The notes under the pieces were generated by a model, which was not told the origin of the DNA, searched no databases, and worked only from the letters and a program-made list of their open reading frames with translations. DNA of 64,000 nt from Euzebya pacifica (GTDB taxonomy: Bacteria; Actinomycetota; Nitriliruptoria; Euzebyales; Euzebyaceae), in the NCBI RefSeq assembly GCF_003344865.1, contig NZ_CP031165.1:3849910-3913909 (forward strand), in the 5' to 3' direction. Shown piece after piece: positions 8,470 through 16,028 of this stretch; the stretch's first letter is position 1; every line of letters begins with the position of its first letter. Made by a program: the position numbers and the translations under genes.

Positions 8470-10940
8470 CGGTGCATCACCTCGAACGCCGCCCAGCCGA
8501 CCGGATGGGCTCCGGTTGCCGCTGCGGCTCGTTGTGCTCGTTGGAGTGCCGCGGACACGGGGGATCCCGAGATCGCGGCGTCGTAGGCGTCGGCCAGGAG
8601 GGGGCCGGTCAGGTCGTCGGGCACGTCCCACTTGGCGACGACGACCGCCCGCGCACCCGCGCCCAGCAGTGCCCTCGCCATGCCGGCCCGCTCACCGCCG
8701 AGCGCGGCGGAACGGCCGACGGCGCAGGCGCTGAGGACGACAGTGGTGTCGGTCCAGGGCAGTGAGGCGAGGGTGCTCGCCGAGGTCCATCCGTCGGCCA
8801 GCTGCACGTCGGAGGCGAAGGGCGCGTCGGTGCGGAACCGTCCGTGGCAGGCAAGGTGCACATGGCGGCCCGGTCGCAGGCCATGGGCGAGCGCCTCGAG
8901 GGTCGCCGCGGGGCCGATCAGGACCTCTGCCCCGGGTATCCGGTCCGCGAGGTGCTGCACCTCGTCCACCGCCCCGGGCAGGGCGTCCGGGGTCGGCGCC
9001 AGCATCAGGGGCGCGTCGTCCAGCCCCAGTCGGTCGTCCCAGTGCTGGGTCAGGCCGGTCGCCGGCGTGACGGAGATGCGGTGGTCGGCGACCAGCGGCC
9101 TCGCTCGTCCGCCCAGCGCGGCGAAGGGCACGTGGCTGGTGGACCCGTCCGGCGACAGGACCAGTGGGACGCCGACCGGGAGGTCCAGCGGATCGACGAT
9201 CCACGCCCTGAGGAGGGACAGCAGGTGATCGGCGGTGTCGGCGAGGCGATCGGCGAACCGCGCCACGACGGGGCCACCGCCACGCAGGCGAACCCACTGC
9301 GCCTCGAGCTGGCCGACCACGACCTCGATTCGTGCCATGGGTCCCAGCTCGTGGACCGTTGTCCGCGTCCCGTGGTGCACGAAGGCACGCAGCTGGCCCC
9401 GGTGTGCCTGCCACGAGACGACCACGGCCGCCCGCGGGGTGCTGGTCGTCTGGGCACCCGCGCCGGCGGGTTCGCCCACCACGGTGCTGCTGCGGAGCTG
9501 ACGTTCCAGGACCCAGGCCTTGCGATGCGACAGGGCCTCGGCCGCGTCCTGGGTCCGGTCAGCGGCAAGCAGCGCAACCACGAGGTCGTTCATCGCGTCC
9601 GCGCTGTCGTCGAGGAACCGAAGCCGGGCCAGGTGGTCGGTCAACCCGAGGCTGTCGGTCCGCAGGTCGGTGACGGCTTCGTCGATGGCCAGGACCGCCG
9701 CAGCTGGCTGTCCCTCGGCGAGGCGGACCAGCCCCCGCGCGTGGGCGACCCGTCGTTGCAGGTCCGGTCGAGGGGCACTCGACACCGCCGCCTCCGCGCC
9801 CGCCAGATGCCTGCGTGCATCCTCGAGCCGACCGGCGTCCAGGGCCGGTCCCACGCCGTGGAGGTGGACGTGCGCCGTCTGGACGGGCCAGCTACCGGCG
9901 CCCAGCACCGCCAGGGCCTCGCCGACGGCAAGGGAAGGATCGGCGCCAGCAGCCAGCCCCGATTCGAGGATGGCCAGCGCGTGGAGGGGCTGGTCGTCGC
10001 AGGCGTCGGCAAGGTCCGCAGCCATCACGAGCACACCGAGGGCGTCCTGGTCGCGGTGGCGACGCAGGAGCACCCTGCCGAGGCCCAGCAGTGCGGCCGC
10101 TCGGTCGTGCGGGAGGGCCAGCCGATCGAAGTCCCGGACGGCGGCACGAAGTGCCTGCTCGGCCTCCTGCAGCTGTCCGAGGAGCAGGAGTGCTCGCCCG
10201 ATGTCCAGTGTCGTCCGGGCGACCTCCCCGTCCATCCCGAGGTCGTCGAACCGTCGGCTGGCGGTCCGCAGGACCCGCAGCGCCCGTTCGAACCGGCCGA
10301 GCTGCAGGTGCGCGGTCGCCCCGTCACGCCGGCTCTGGGTGGCCGCCACCGCCTCGCCGCACGCCGCGAAGCGGGCCGCCGCCCGTCGGAAGCGTCGCAA
10401 GGCCTCGTCCGGCCGTCCCAGCGCGAGGAGCTCGCAGCCGGCGTTGTGGAGCAGCGGCGGCGCCTCGTCGTCCATGCCGAGGGAGCGGTAGCCGGCCAGC
10501 GCCCGGTCGTAGGCATCAAGGGCGTCCTGGTGTCGGCCGAGCAGTCCCAGCGTGACTCCGAGGTTCTTCACGACGGTGGGCAGCAGCCAGCGATGCCCGT
10601 CGTCGAGGCCCTGCGCCGCGAGCCGACGCTCGACCGTGCCGCCGAGCTCCAGGGCATCGCTGTGCCGTCCGAGCTCGTTGAGCACGTGCATCCGGCCCAG
10701 CTGCACGCGGGTGGCCATCAACCGGTCGTCCCCTCGCAGGAACGCTCGTTCGGCCTCGCCGATGAGCGCCAGCGCCTCGGCGTTCCTGCCCTCCTGGGAC
10801 CTGGCCTGTGCCGCGACGTAGGCCAGGTGGCCGATCTCACCGTCGTCGTCAGCCGCACGGGCGGTCTCGAGGGCTGCCATGGCCTGACGAGCGGCCGACT
10901 GCGGGTCGGTGGCGATGAGCTGGCGGAGTGTCGCGATCAC
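8466..10940 (-). CDS. TPR-CHAT protein (caspase-like protease)
   Basis: The 824-aa protein has an all-helical N-terminal part (about 1-440) built of TPR-like repeats with the pattern LG..LLLLGQ..EA...AL, and a C-terminal CHAT domain (about 540-820). The CHAT histidine is H699 in HLACHG and the cysteine is C739 in VVLSACAVG, followed by GERAGMARALLGAGARAVV. Both catalytic residues of the caspase-like fold are kept. No signal peptide or membrane helix is seen, so it should be cytoplasmic. TPR-CHAT proteins cleave partner proteins after the TPR part senses a trigger; here the trigger is unknown. Start is GTG at 10940, overlapping the partner-gene stop (GTGA). Its own stop overlaps the subtilase start (ATGA). 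Confidence 0.92.
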   Translation of the reverse strand: MIATLRQLIATDPQSAARQAMAALETARAADDDGEIGHLAYVAAQARSQEGRNAEALALIGEAERAFLRGDDRLMATRVQLGRMHVLNELGRHSDALELGGTVERRLAAQGLDDGHRWLLPTVVKNLGVTLGLLGRHQDALDAYDRALAGYRSLGMDDEAPPLLHNAGCELLALGRPDEALRRFRRAAARFAACGEAVAATQSRRDGATAHLQLGRFERALRVLRTASRRFDDLGMDGEVARTTLDIGRALLLLGQLQEAEQALRAAVRDFDRLALPHDRAAALLGLGRVLLRRHRDQDALGVLVMAADLADACDDQPLHALAILESGLAAGADPSLAVGEALAVLGAGSWPVQTAHVHLHGVGPALDAGRLEDARRHLAGAEAAVSSAPRPDLQRRVAHARGLVRLAEGQPAAAVLAIDEAVTDLRTDSLGLTDHLARLRFLDDSADAMNDLVVALLAADRTQDAAEALSHRKAWVLERQLRSSTVVGEPAGAGAQTTSTPRAAVVVSWQAHRGQLRAFVHHGTRTTVHELGPMARIEVVVGQLEAQWVRLRGGGPVVARFADRLADTADHLLSLLRAWIVDPLDLPVGVPLVLSPDGSTSHVPFAALGGRARPLVADHRISVTPATGLTQHWDDRLGLDDAPLMLAPTPDALPGAVDEVQHLADRIPGAEVLIGPAATLEALAHGLRPGRHVHLACHGRFRTDAPFASDVQLADGWTSASTLASLPWTDTTVVLSACAVGRSAALGGERAGMARALLGAGARAVVVAKWDVPDDLTGPLLADAYDAAISGSPVSAALQRAQRAAAATGAHPVGWAAFEVMHR

Positions 10941-11509
10941 GGATCGACCACCAGGTCGACGCGCATCGTCGCGCCGGCCAGGAAGACCAGCACCTGATAG
11001 CCGCCGGGATCGACGACCCCGAAGGAGAACTGGCCGAACGGGTCGAGGTCGGCCTGGACCACCAGCTCGCCGTCGGCTCGAAGCTCGACGAGCTCCACCG
11101 GATCCCCCTCGGTGGTCAGGACCTGCCCGCTGACGGTGACACGGTCACCAGCACGCGCGAAGTCGATGGCCGTGTCCGCAACGTCGCTGGTGTGGATGCA
11201 CGACCAGCGGTCCGCGAGTCCGACTGCGCGCACGTCCACTGCGTCCCGGCGGCTGTCGAACAGCAGCTCCCCCAGGTGCACGCGGTGGTGGCGCCGGAAC
11301 TCCGCGAGCAGCTGTTCCCGCAGCGCGGCCGGGGGCGACTCGATGCGGGCCGTGCGGGCCTGCTCCTGGAAGGACTGCAGCCATCGCAGTCGCTCGCGAA
11401 CCTCTTCGGATTCGCGCACGAGGGCCTGACGGATCTCCTCGGCGCGGGCCGGGGTGAGGCGGCCCTCGAGGAAGTCCATGATTCGCGACGTGGAGGGTTC
11501 GGGGTTCAT
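10937..11509 (-). CDS. Small sigma-partner protein of the CHAT module (putative anti-sigma factor or protease substrate)
   Basis: I do not recognise this 190-aa protein as a named family. The N-terminal half (about 1-75) is helical and charged: MDFLEGRLTPARAEEIRQAL followed by SEEVRERLRWLQSFQEQA. This resembles anti-sigma N-termini but lacks the HxxxCxxC zinc motif. The C-terminal third (about 125-190) reads as a short beta-sandwich of the carboxypeptidase-regulatory/CnaB type (VSGQVLTTEGDPVELVEL, then GQFSFGVVDPGGYQVLVF). No membrane helix is seen. It sits between the sigma gene (ATGA overlap) and the CHAT gene (GTGA overlap). By position it should hold or release the sigma factor, and it is the obvious candidate substrate of the CHAT protease. 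That role is inference. Confidence 0.75.
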   Translation of the reverse strand: MNPEPSTSRIMDFLEGRLTPARAEEIRQALVRESEEVRERLRWLQSFQEQARTARIESPPAALREQLLAEFRRHHRVHLGELLFDSRRDAVDVRAVGLADRWSCIHTSDVADTAIDFARAGDRVTVSGQVLTTEGDPVELVELRADGELVVQADLDPFGQFSFGVVDPGGYQVLVFLAGATMRVDLVVDP

Positions 11510-12078
11510 GCGTGTTCGTCCAGGTCGATCATGGCCATCCGGAGTTTGTCGAGGCAGCGACCACGCGTGGGGCCGATGGAGCCGAGGGGACGTCCCATGC
11601 GCGTGGCGACCTCCTCGTAGGTCGGCTGGTCGGGATCCAGGTACAGGGACACGAGGAGGTCCCGGCAGGGTGAGGCGAGGGCGAGGACCGCCTCGACGAC
11701 CCAGGTGCGGTCCGTCCAGGTGTCCATCCAGTCGTGCCACGGATCGACGTCGGGGTCGGGGTCGACGGTGTCGACGCTCAGCCTGTCCGGGGTGCGGCGC
11801 GAGATCGTGCGCCACGTCGTCCGCCGGGCGACCGTGGCCAGCCAGCTGCCGAGCGCGCTCGGGTCCCGGACCGAGTCGATGTTCCGCAGCAGCTCGGTGA
11901 AGACGGACTGGGCGATGTCGGCCGCCTCGTCGCGCGACAACCCGTAGTTCAGCGGGACCGAGAAGACCAAGCGTTCGTAGCGCTCCAGCAGGTCCACCCA
12001 GGCGATGTCGTCGCCACGCGCGCACCTGTGGAGCAGGTCGCCATCATCGGCATGGTTGCGCTGTCTGACCTCGGACAT
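11506..12078 (-). CDS. ECF-like sigma-70 family RNA polymerase sigma factor
   Basis: The 190-aa product from ATG 12078 (MSEVRQRNHADDGDLLHRCA) has a region 2 with LVFSVPLNYGLSRDEAADIA, FTELLRNIDSVRDPSALGSW and LATVARRTTWRTISRR. Region 4 near the C-terminus reads PCRDLLVSLYLDPDQPTYEE followed by a helix-turn-helix (VATRMGRPLGSIGPTRGRCLDKL). Only regions 2 and 4 are present, as in ECF sigma factors. The open frame extends to 12291, but that part has no family similarity and crosses a repeat-rich promoter region, so it was dropped. It is the first gene of a four-gene set with 4-base overlaps and probably controls the set or a remote regulon. Confidence 0.92.
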   Translation of the reverse strand: MSEVRQRNHADDGDLLHRCARGDDIAWVDLLERYERLVFSVPLNYGLSRDEAADIAQSVFTELLRNIDSVRDPSALGSWLATVARRTTWRTISRRTPDRLSVDTVDPDPDVDPWHDWMDTWTDRTWVVEAVLALASPCRDLLVSLYLDPDQPTYEEVATRMGRPLGSIGPTRGRCLDKLRMAMIDLDEHA

Positions 12079-12234
12079 GACGTGACTTCCGCTTGATCGT
12101 GGTGATCGAGGCACACAGCGTGGCCCGGAGCACCCCGAAGGGTAAAGAAAACTTCGCTCCGTGCGTATTTCGACACCGCCCCCGTGCCACTCCTCCTTCG
12201 TACGGCCGGTTTTGTCCGGCCCGGAGGGCGACTG

Positions 12235-12337
12235 GTGCGAACCAGCCGCGGGAACCACCCGCATGACTCGTTCGAACGGGGGACGAGCCAAGCGGGTGTC
12301 TCCGCGTGGGCTTGGCGGGTGTTTCCGCGTGGGGTTC
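12235..12337. repeat. 23-bp direct repeat pair plus one inverted copy in the sigma/rlpA divergent promoter region
   Basis: Two adjacent 23-bp units lie at 12292-12314 and 12315-12337 (consensus GCGGGTGTYTCCGCGTGGG then STTS) and differ at three positions. A related copy in the opposite direction lies near 12235-12262; its reverse complement begins GCGGGTGGTTCCCGCGGC. The elements lie upstream of both the minus-strand sigma gene (starts 12078) and the plus-strand lipoprotein gene (starts 12366). Repeated operators for one regulator would fit; no protein can be named. Confidence 0.55.
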
Positions 12338-12365
12338 GCGGGAGTTCTGCTCTACCGTGGCGACG

Positions 12366-13184
12366 ATGCGCGCAGCCTTCGTGATGGCCGTCCTGGCCCT
12401 GACCGTGACCGCCTGTGCGTCGACCGGAGCCGTTCCCACCGCAGCCGTCGTCGACGACGCGGGTGCACGAACGCGAGCCGAGGTGCTGTCGCGCTACACC
12501 GACGACGGCGAGGTCGTGGCGCTGCGCACGCCCGACGTGATCGGGCTGTCCGCCGTCCAGGCCGACATGGCCCTGGCCGAGGCCGGGCTGGCCATGCGGC
12601 TGGTCCCCCTCGACCGGTCCCAGCCGATCACCCGTCAGTTCCCCGGTCCGAACGATCCTCCCCCGCCCAGCGGCACGGTCGAGGTGTGGCTCGGCGAGCC
12701 GCCCGCAACCCCGAGCCCGACAGCGACACCGACGCCGGCCCCCTCGGCGACGGCGAGCCCGACACCGTCGCCCAGCCCGACGTCGACACCCACCGTCGAC
12801 GTGACCACCCGGTACGTGCTGCCGCCCCACACCCCGGGCCGGCTGCGCATCAACCCGCGCAACCTGCCAGCCCTCCCGGCCGGCACCGAGCTGACGGGGC
12901 TCGCCAGCTGGTACGGCCCCGGCTTCCATGGCCTGACGACCGCGTGTGGGGGGATCTACGACCAGAACGGACCGACCCTTGCCACGCGCGAGCTGCGCTG
13001 TGGCACCGTCGTGCGCATCACGGGTCCCACCGGCCTGACCGTGGAGGCGACCGTCACCGACTGGGGGCCCGCGGAATGGGCGGGCCGCCGGTTCGACCTG
13101 TCTGCAGCCGTGTTCAACGCCATCGCCCCGCTGGGTGCTGGCGTGATCCCCGTTCGGGTTGTCACCGTCAACGTGCCCGGGTGA
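12366..13184 (+). CDS. Lipoprotein with PASTA-like domain and RlpA-type double-psi beta-barrel
   Basis: The 272-aa product starts at ATG 12366 with a lipoprotein signal peptide (AFVMAVLALTVTAC, lipobox VTAC). A PASTA-like domain follows (about 58-115: TPDVIGLSAVQADMALAEAG), then a Pro/Ser/Thr-rich linker of about 40 residues. The C-terminus is an RlpA-like double-psi beta-barrel: GLASWYGPGFHGLTTACGG and CGTVVRITGPTGLTVEATVTDWGP. PASTA domains bind peptidoglycan stem peptides or beta-lactams, and RlpA-type barrels occur in lytic transglycosylases and 3D-type wall enzymes. A wall-remodelling or wall-sensing surface protein is likely. The catalytic Asp of 3D enzymes may correspond to the D in VTDWGP. 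The sigma module diverges from it, and a histidine kinase follows within 5 bp. Confidence 0.88.
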   Translation: MRAAFVMAVLALTVTACASTGAVPTAAVVDDAGARTRAEVLSRYTDDGEVVALRTPDVIGLSAVQADMALAEAGLAMRLVPLDRSQPITRQFPGPNDPPPPSGTVEVWLGEPPATPSPTATPTPAPSATASPTPSPSPTSTPTVDVTTRYVLPPHTPGRLRINPRNLPALPAGTELTGLASWYGPGFHGLTTACGGIYDQNGPTLATRELRCGTVVRITGPTGLTVEATVTDWGPAEWAGRRFDLSAAVFNAIAPLGAGVIPVRVVTVNVPG

Positions 13185-13188
13185 CGGC

Positions 13189-14694
13189 GTGATCCTGCGA
13201 CGCGAGACCTATCGACCGCTGCTGTGGCTCTCTGCGGCGTTGACCGTCCACCTGCTGCTCACGGTGATCGTCCCCGACCTGCGCGTCGCCGTGACGAGCG
13301 CATCGGTCCGGCTTGCGCTGGAGGTCGTCATGGTCTCGGTGATGGCCGGGGCTGCGATCCTCATGGCGTTGCTGGAACGATCCGGCCTGCCGACGGGCCG
13401 TGACGCGTTCGTCGCGGCGCTGGTGGTGCAGTGCCTGGCCACGACGGCGTTCGGCATCGTGCCGTCCCTGCTGGACCACCCCCCGGACCTGATCGGCAGC
13501 TACTACCCGTGGCTCGTCGGCCGCTACATCGCCGGCCTCCTCCTCACCGCGGCGGCCCTGCGTGCACGGCCCGGCAGGGTCGCACCCGCCGTCCTGGTGG
13601 CCGTCGTGTCGGTCCTCGTCGTTGAGGTCGCCATCAGCCTGTCCGACCCGTTCGTGCCCCTGCAGGTCGCCAGCGACGGGTCGGTCACCCCCCAACCCCT
13701 CCACTACCTGCTGGAGATCGTGCCCGCCGGCCTGTTCGCGTGGGGGGCCCTGGCCGCCAGCGACCACGCGGCCACGACCGGTGACCCGCTGGACCGCTGG
13801 TTCTCCCTGGCCCTTGTCGTCGCCGCCTTCGCCCAGGTGCACGACGCGCTGTTTCCCGCGGCGCTGGGGCCCGTGGTCACCTCCACCGACGTGCTGAGCG
13901 TCGGGCTGTCCGGGCTGCTGCTCGTCGGCGTGGGGCTGCAGGTACGCAACCTCCTGCAGCAGCGCGACCGCGCCGTGGGGCTGCTCCGCGAGGACCTGCG
14001 GTCGAGCGCCCGCGTGCTCAAGGAGGTCCGTGCCGCTCGCGAACGAGAAGCGGCCTTCGTGTCGGTCATCACCCACGAGCTGACCTCACCCGTTGCCGCC
14101 ATCAACGCCCAGGCCCACGTGCTGGACGCGATGGCCCCGTCGGCGTTGCGCGATCCTGTCGTTGCCGTCCGGGACGAAGCGGCTCGTCTGGCGGTCCTGG
14201 TCCGTCGCATGGAGGAGCTGCGCCGCATCGACGACGAGGAGTTCAGCGTGCAGCAACGCCCTGTGGCCATCGTGCCCCTCCTCGACGAGGCAGCGTCGTT
14301 CGCCCGTAGCATGCCCGAGGCCCTGCACGCCACCGTTGACGCGTCGCCCGCGAGGGTGCTGGCCGATCCGGTCCGGCTGGGGCAGGTCCTGCGCAACGTG
14401 GTCGCCAACGCGGCTCGGCACGCGCCGGCGGGATCCTCGCTGCAGATCAGCGGACGTCGCGACGACCGGCGGTATGTCATCGTCGTTGCCGATGCGGGCC
14501 CGGGGCTGGCCGGCATCGACCCCGAGCAGCTGTTCCAGCCGTGGGTCCGTGGTGCCGATGCGACGACGAGCGAGGGCACGGGCCTCGGGCTGTACCTGTC
14601 CCGTCGCATCATGACGGCCCACGACGGGTCGATCACGTTCGAGGATCCCGACGAGCCGGGCGCACGCGTCCGCATCGAGCTGGTCGTCCAGTGA
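13189..14694 (+). CDS. Membrane sensor histidine kinase
   Basis: The product is 501 aa with about seven N-terminal hydrophobic segments (residues 5-260) forming a membrane sensor. A HisKA helix follows with the phospho-acceptor motif FVSVITHELTSPVAAINAQA, then a HATPase domain with an N box (NVVANAARHAP), G1 (DAGPGLAG) and G2 (GTGLGLYLSRRI). No periplasmic domain of size is visible, so signal sensing within the membrane is likely. The chosen start is GTG 13189, which lies 4 bp after the lipoprotein stop and begins VILRRETYRPLL. An ATG at 13159 would add 10 residues and overlap the previous gene. The stop overlaps the regulator start (GTGA). Confidence 0.93.
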   Translation: MILRRETYRPLLWLSAALTVHLLLTVIVPDLRVAVTSASVRLALEVVMVSVMAGAAILMALLERSGLPTGRDAFVAALVVQCLATTAFGIVPSLLDHPPDLIGSYYPWLVGRYIAGLLLTAAALRARPGRVAPAVLVAVVSVLVVEVAISLSDPFVPLQVASDGSVTPQPLHYLLEIVPAGLFAWGALAASDHAATTGDPLDRWFSLALVVAAFAQVHDALFPAALGPVVTSTDVLSVGLSGLLLVGVGLQVRNLLQQRDRAVGLLREDLRSSARVLKEVRAAREREAAFVSVITHELTSPVAAINAQAHVLDAMAPSALRDPVVAVRDEAARLAVLVRRMEELRRIDDEEFSVQQRPVAIVPLLDEAASFARSMPEALHATVDASPARVLADPVRLGQVLRNVVANAARHAPAGSSLQISGRRDDRRYVIVVADAGPGLAGIDPEQLFQPWVRGADATTSEGTGLGLYLSRRIMTAHDGSITFEDPDEPGARVRIELVVQ

Positions 14695-15362
14695 CCCTGC
14701 GCATCGTCCTCGTGGAGGACCACACGAGCCTGCGGCAGGCGCTGGCTGCCGTCATCAGCATGCAGGAGGACCTGGTCGTGGCGGCGGAGATCGCCGAGGG
14801 TGACGACCCGCTGATCGATGCCCTGCCACCCGCTGACGTGGTGGTGGTCGACCTCGACCTGCCCGGGGGCGACGGCATCGACGTGATCGCCCGGGTGCGC
14901 GCCACCGCGGACGCCCCGGCGTGTGTGGTCCTGACCGGCCTGACCGACGACCGCGAGCTCGGGCGCGCCATCGAGGCGGGCGCGTCTGCCGTGCTGCACA
15001 AGTCCACCCCGATGCCGGACCTGCTCGAGGTGATCCGCCGGGTGTCGAGCGGTGAGACCGTGCTGTCGGTGGAGGACACCGCTCGTCGGCTCCAGGCCCT
15101 GGCCAGGGACCGCGAACAACGGTGGGAAGGGCGGCTGATGGCCGAGCGGCTGACGCCGAGGGAGCTGGAGATCCTGCAGCTGCTCGTCCACGGCATGGGC
15201 AACGAGGCCATCGCCGCCGAGCTGGTCCTCTCCCCCTCGACCGTGCAGACCCACGTTCGCAACCTGATGGGTCGCCTGAGTGCGGGGTCACGCCTGGAGG
15301 CCGTGGCCCTTGGTCTTCGCCTGGGCCTGGTCGATCCACCCCCCGGCCCCGACGGCAGGTAG
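14691..15362 (+). CDS. NarL/LuxR-type response regulator
   Basis: The 223-aa protein starts at GTG 14691, overlapping the kinase stop, with TLRIVLVEDHTSLRQALAAV. The receiver domain (1-120) has the acidic pair EDH, the phospho-Asp in VVVVDLDLPGGDG, the Thr in VVLTGLTD and the Lys in VLHKST. The C-terminal LuxR helix-turn-helix reads LTPRELEILQLLVHGMGNEA then LVLSPSTVQTHVRNLMGRL. It is the cognate partner of the upstream kinase. The mrp antiporter operon starts 57 bp downstream on the same strand, so ion or pH homeostasis is a plausible output, which is inference from position. Confidence 0.95.
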   Translation: MTLRIVLVEDHTSLRQALAAVISMQEDLVVAAEIAEGDDPLIDALPPADVVVVDLDLPGGDGIDVIARVRATADAPACVVLTGLTDDRELGRAIEAGASAVLHKSTPMPDLLEVIRRVSSGETVLSVEDTARRLQALARDREQRWEGRLMAERLTPRELEILQLLVHGMGNEAIAAELVLSPSTVQTHVRNLMGRLSAGSRLEAVALGLRLGLVDPPPGPDGR

Positions 15363-15419
15363 GGGAACTTACCGGCACGAGGGTAGACCGGATCAGGTGG
15401 GTCCCGCGACCATCGTGAC

Positions 15420-16028
15420 GTGCGACGGATCACCCCCTCTTCGACCACTGCAAGGGTCCGCGCCAGCCGAGCCGGCTGGGGCGCGCTGGCCTGCGCACTG
15501 CTGGTTCCGCCCTGCCTGGTGCTGATGCACGCAGGCGCGTCCGCCGCCTTCGTGGTGCTGCTGCTGGCCCTCGTCGGGACCTTCGTGCTGCTCAGCCGCC
15601 ACCTGTGCCTGGGCGAGCTGGCCAGCGTCGGCAACGTCCCCGTCGGCTGGAGCGCCCGTGACCTTCCGCTGTTGCCCGTGCGGGCAACCGCAGGGGAGCT
15701 GCTCCGACGCCTGGCCCCGGTCGAGGCGACCACCGCGCTGGTGCTCGCCGACGACGGATGGCGCCTGGTCGCCACGGAACCGGTCATGCAGGCCGCGTTG
15801 GCCACCGATGGTGAGGTCGACGTCGTCGCCATGTCCGCCCGAGCGAGCGCCGTGGCACCCGACGTGCCGATCAACAAGCTGCCCCGGCCGATCCTGGCCG
15901 GGGAGATCTGGATGGTCCTCGGCAGCGAACCGCCGCGTGCGGTGACCCGCGAGGACCTGTTCTCCCCCACCACCTTCGATGCGGTCGACCACGACATCGA
16001 GATCCCGGGAGACGTGCGAACGCCATGA
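15420..16028 (+). CDS. Membrane protein of unknown function at the head of the mrp operon
   Basis: I do not recognise this 202-aa protein. It starts at GTG 15420 and has two adjacent hydrophobic helices (about 20-58: WGALACALLVPPCLVLMHAG and AAFVVLLLALVGTFVLL). A soluble C-terminal region of about 140 residues follows, with a beta/alpha pattern around ATTALVLADDGWRLVATEPV; this hints at a CBS-like or small ligand-binding domain, but I cannot confirm it. Its stop overlaps the mrpA start (ATGA), so it is translated with the antiporter. It could be an accessory or regulatory subunit specific to this lineage. Confidence 0.7.
   Translation: MRRITPSSTTARVRASRAGWGALACALLVPPCLVLMHAGASAAFVVLLLALVGTFVLLSRHLCLGELASVGNVPVGWSARDLPLLPVRATAGELLRRLAPVEATTALVLADDGWRLVATEPVMQAALATDGEVDVVAMSARASAVAPDVPINKLPRPILAGEIWMVLGSEPPRAVTREDLFSPTTFDAVDHDIEIPGDVRTP

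Noticed and set aside
12079-12291. N-terminal extension of the sigma factor to 261 aa
   Set aside because: The extra 71 residues have no sigma similarity and overlap the promoter region; the ATG at 12078 gives a normal region-2 start.
15363-15419. ECF-type promoter GGAACTT...GGTAGAC in front of the mrp operon
   Set aside because: The two halves look tempting, but spacing and -10 do not fit one known consensus well, and there is only one example.
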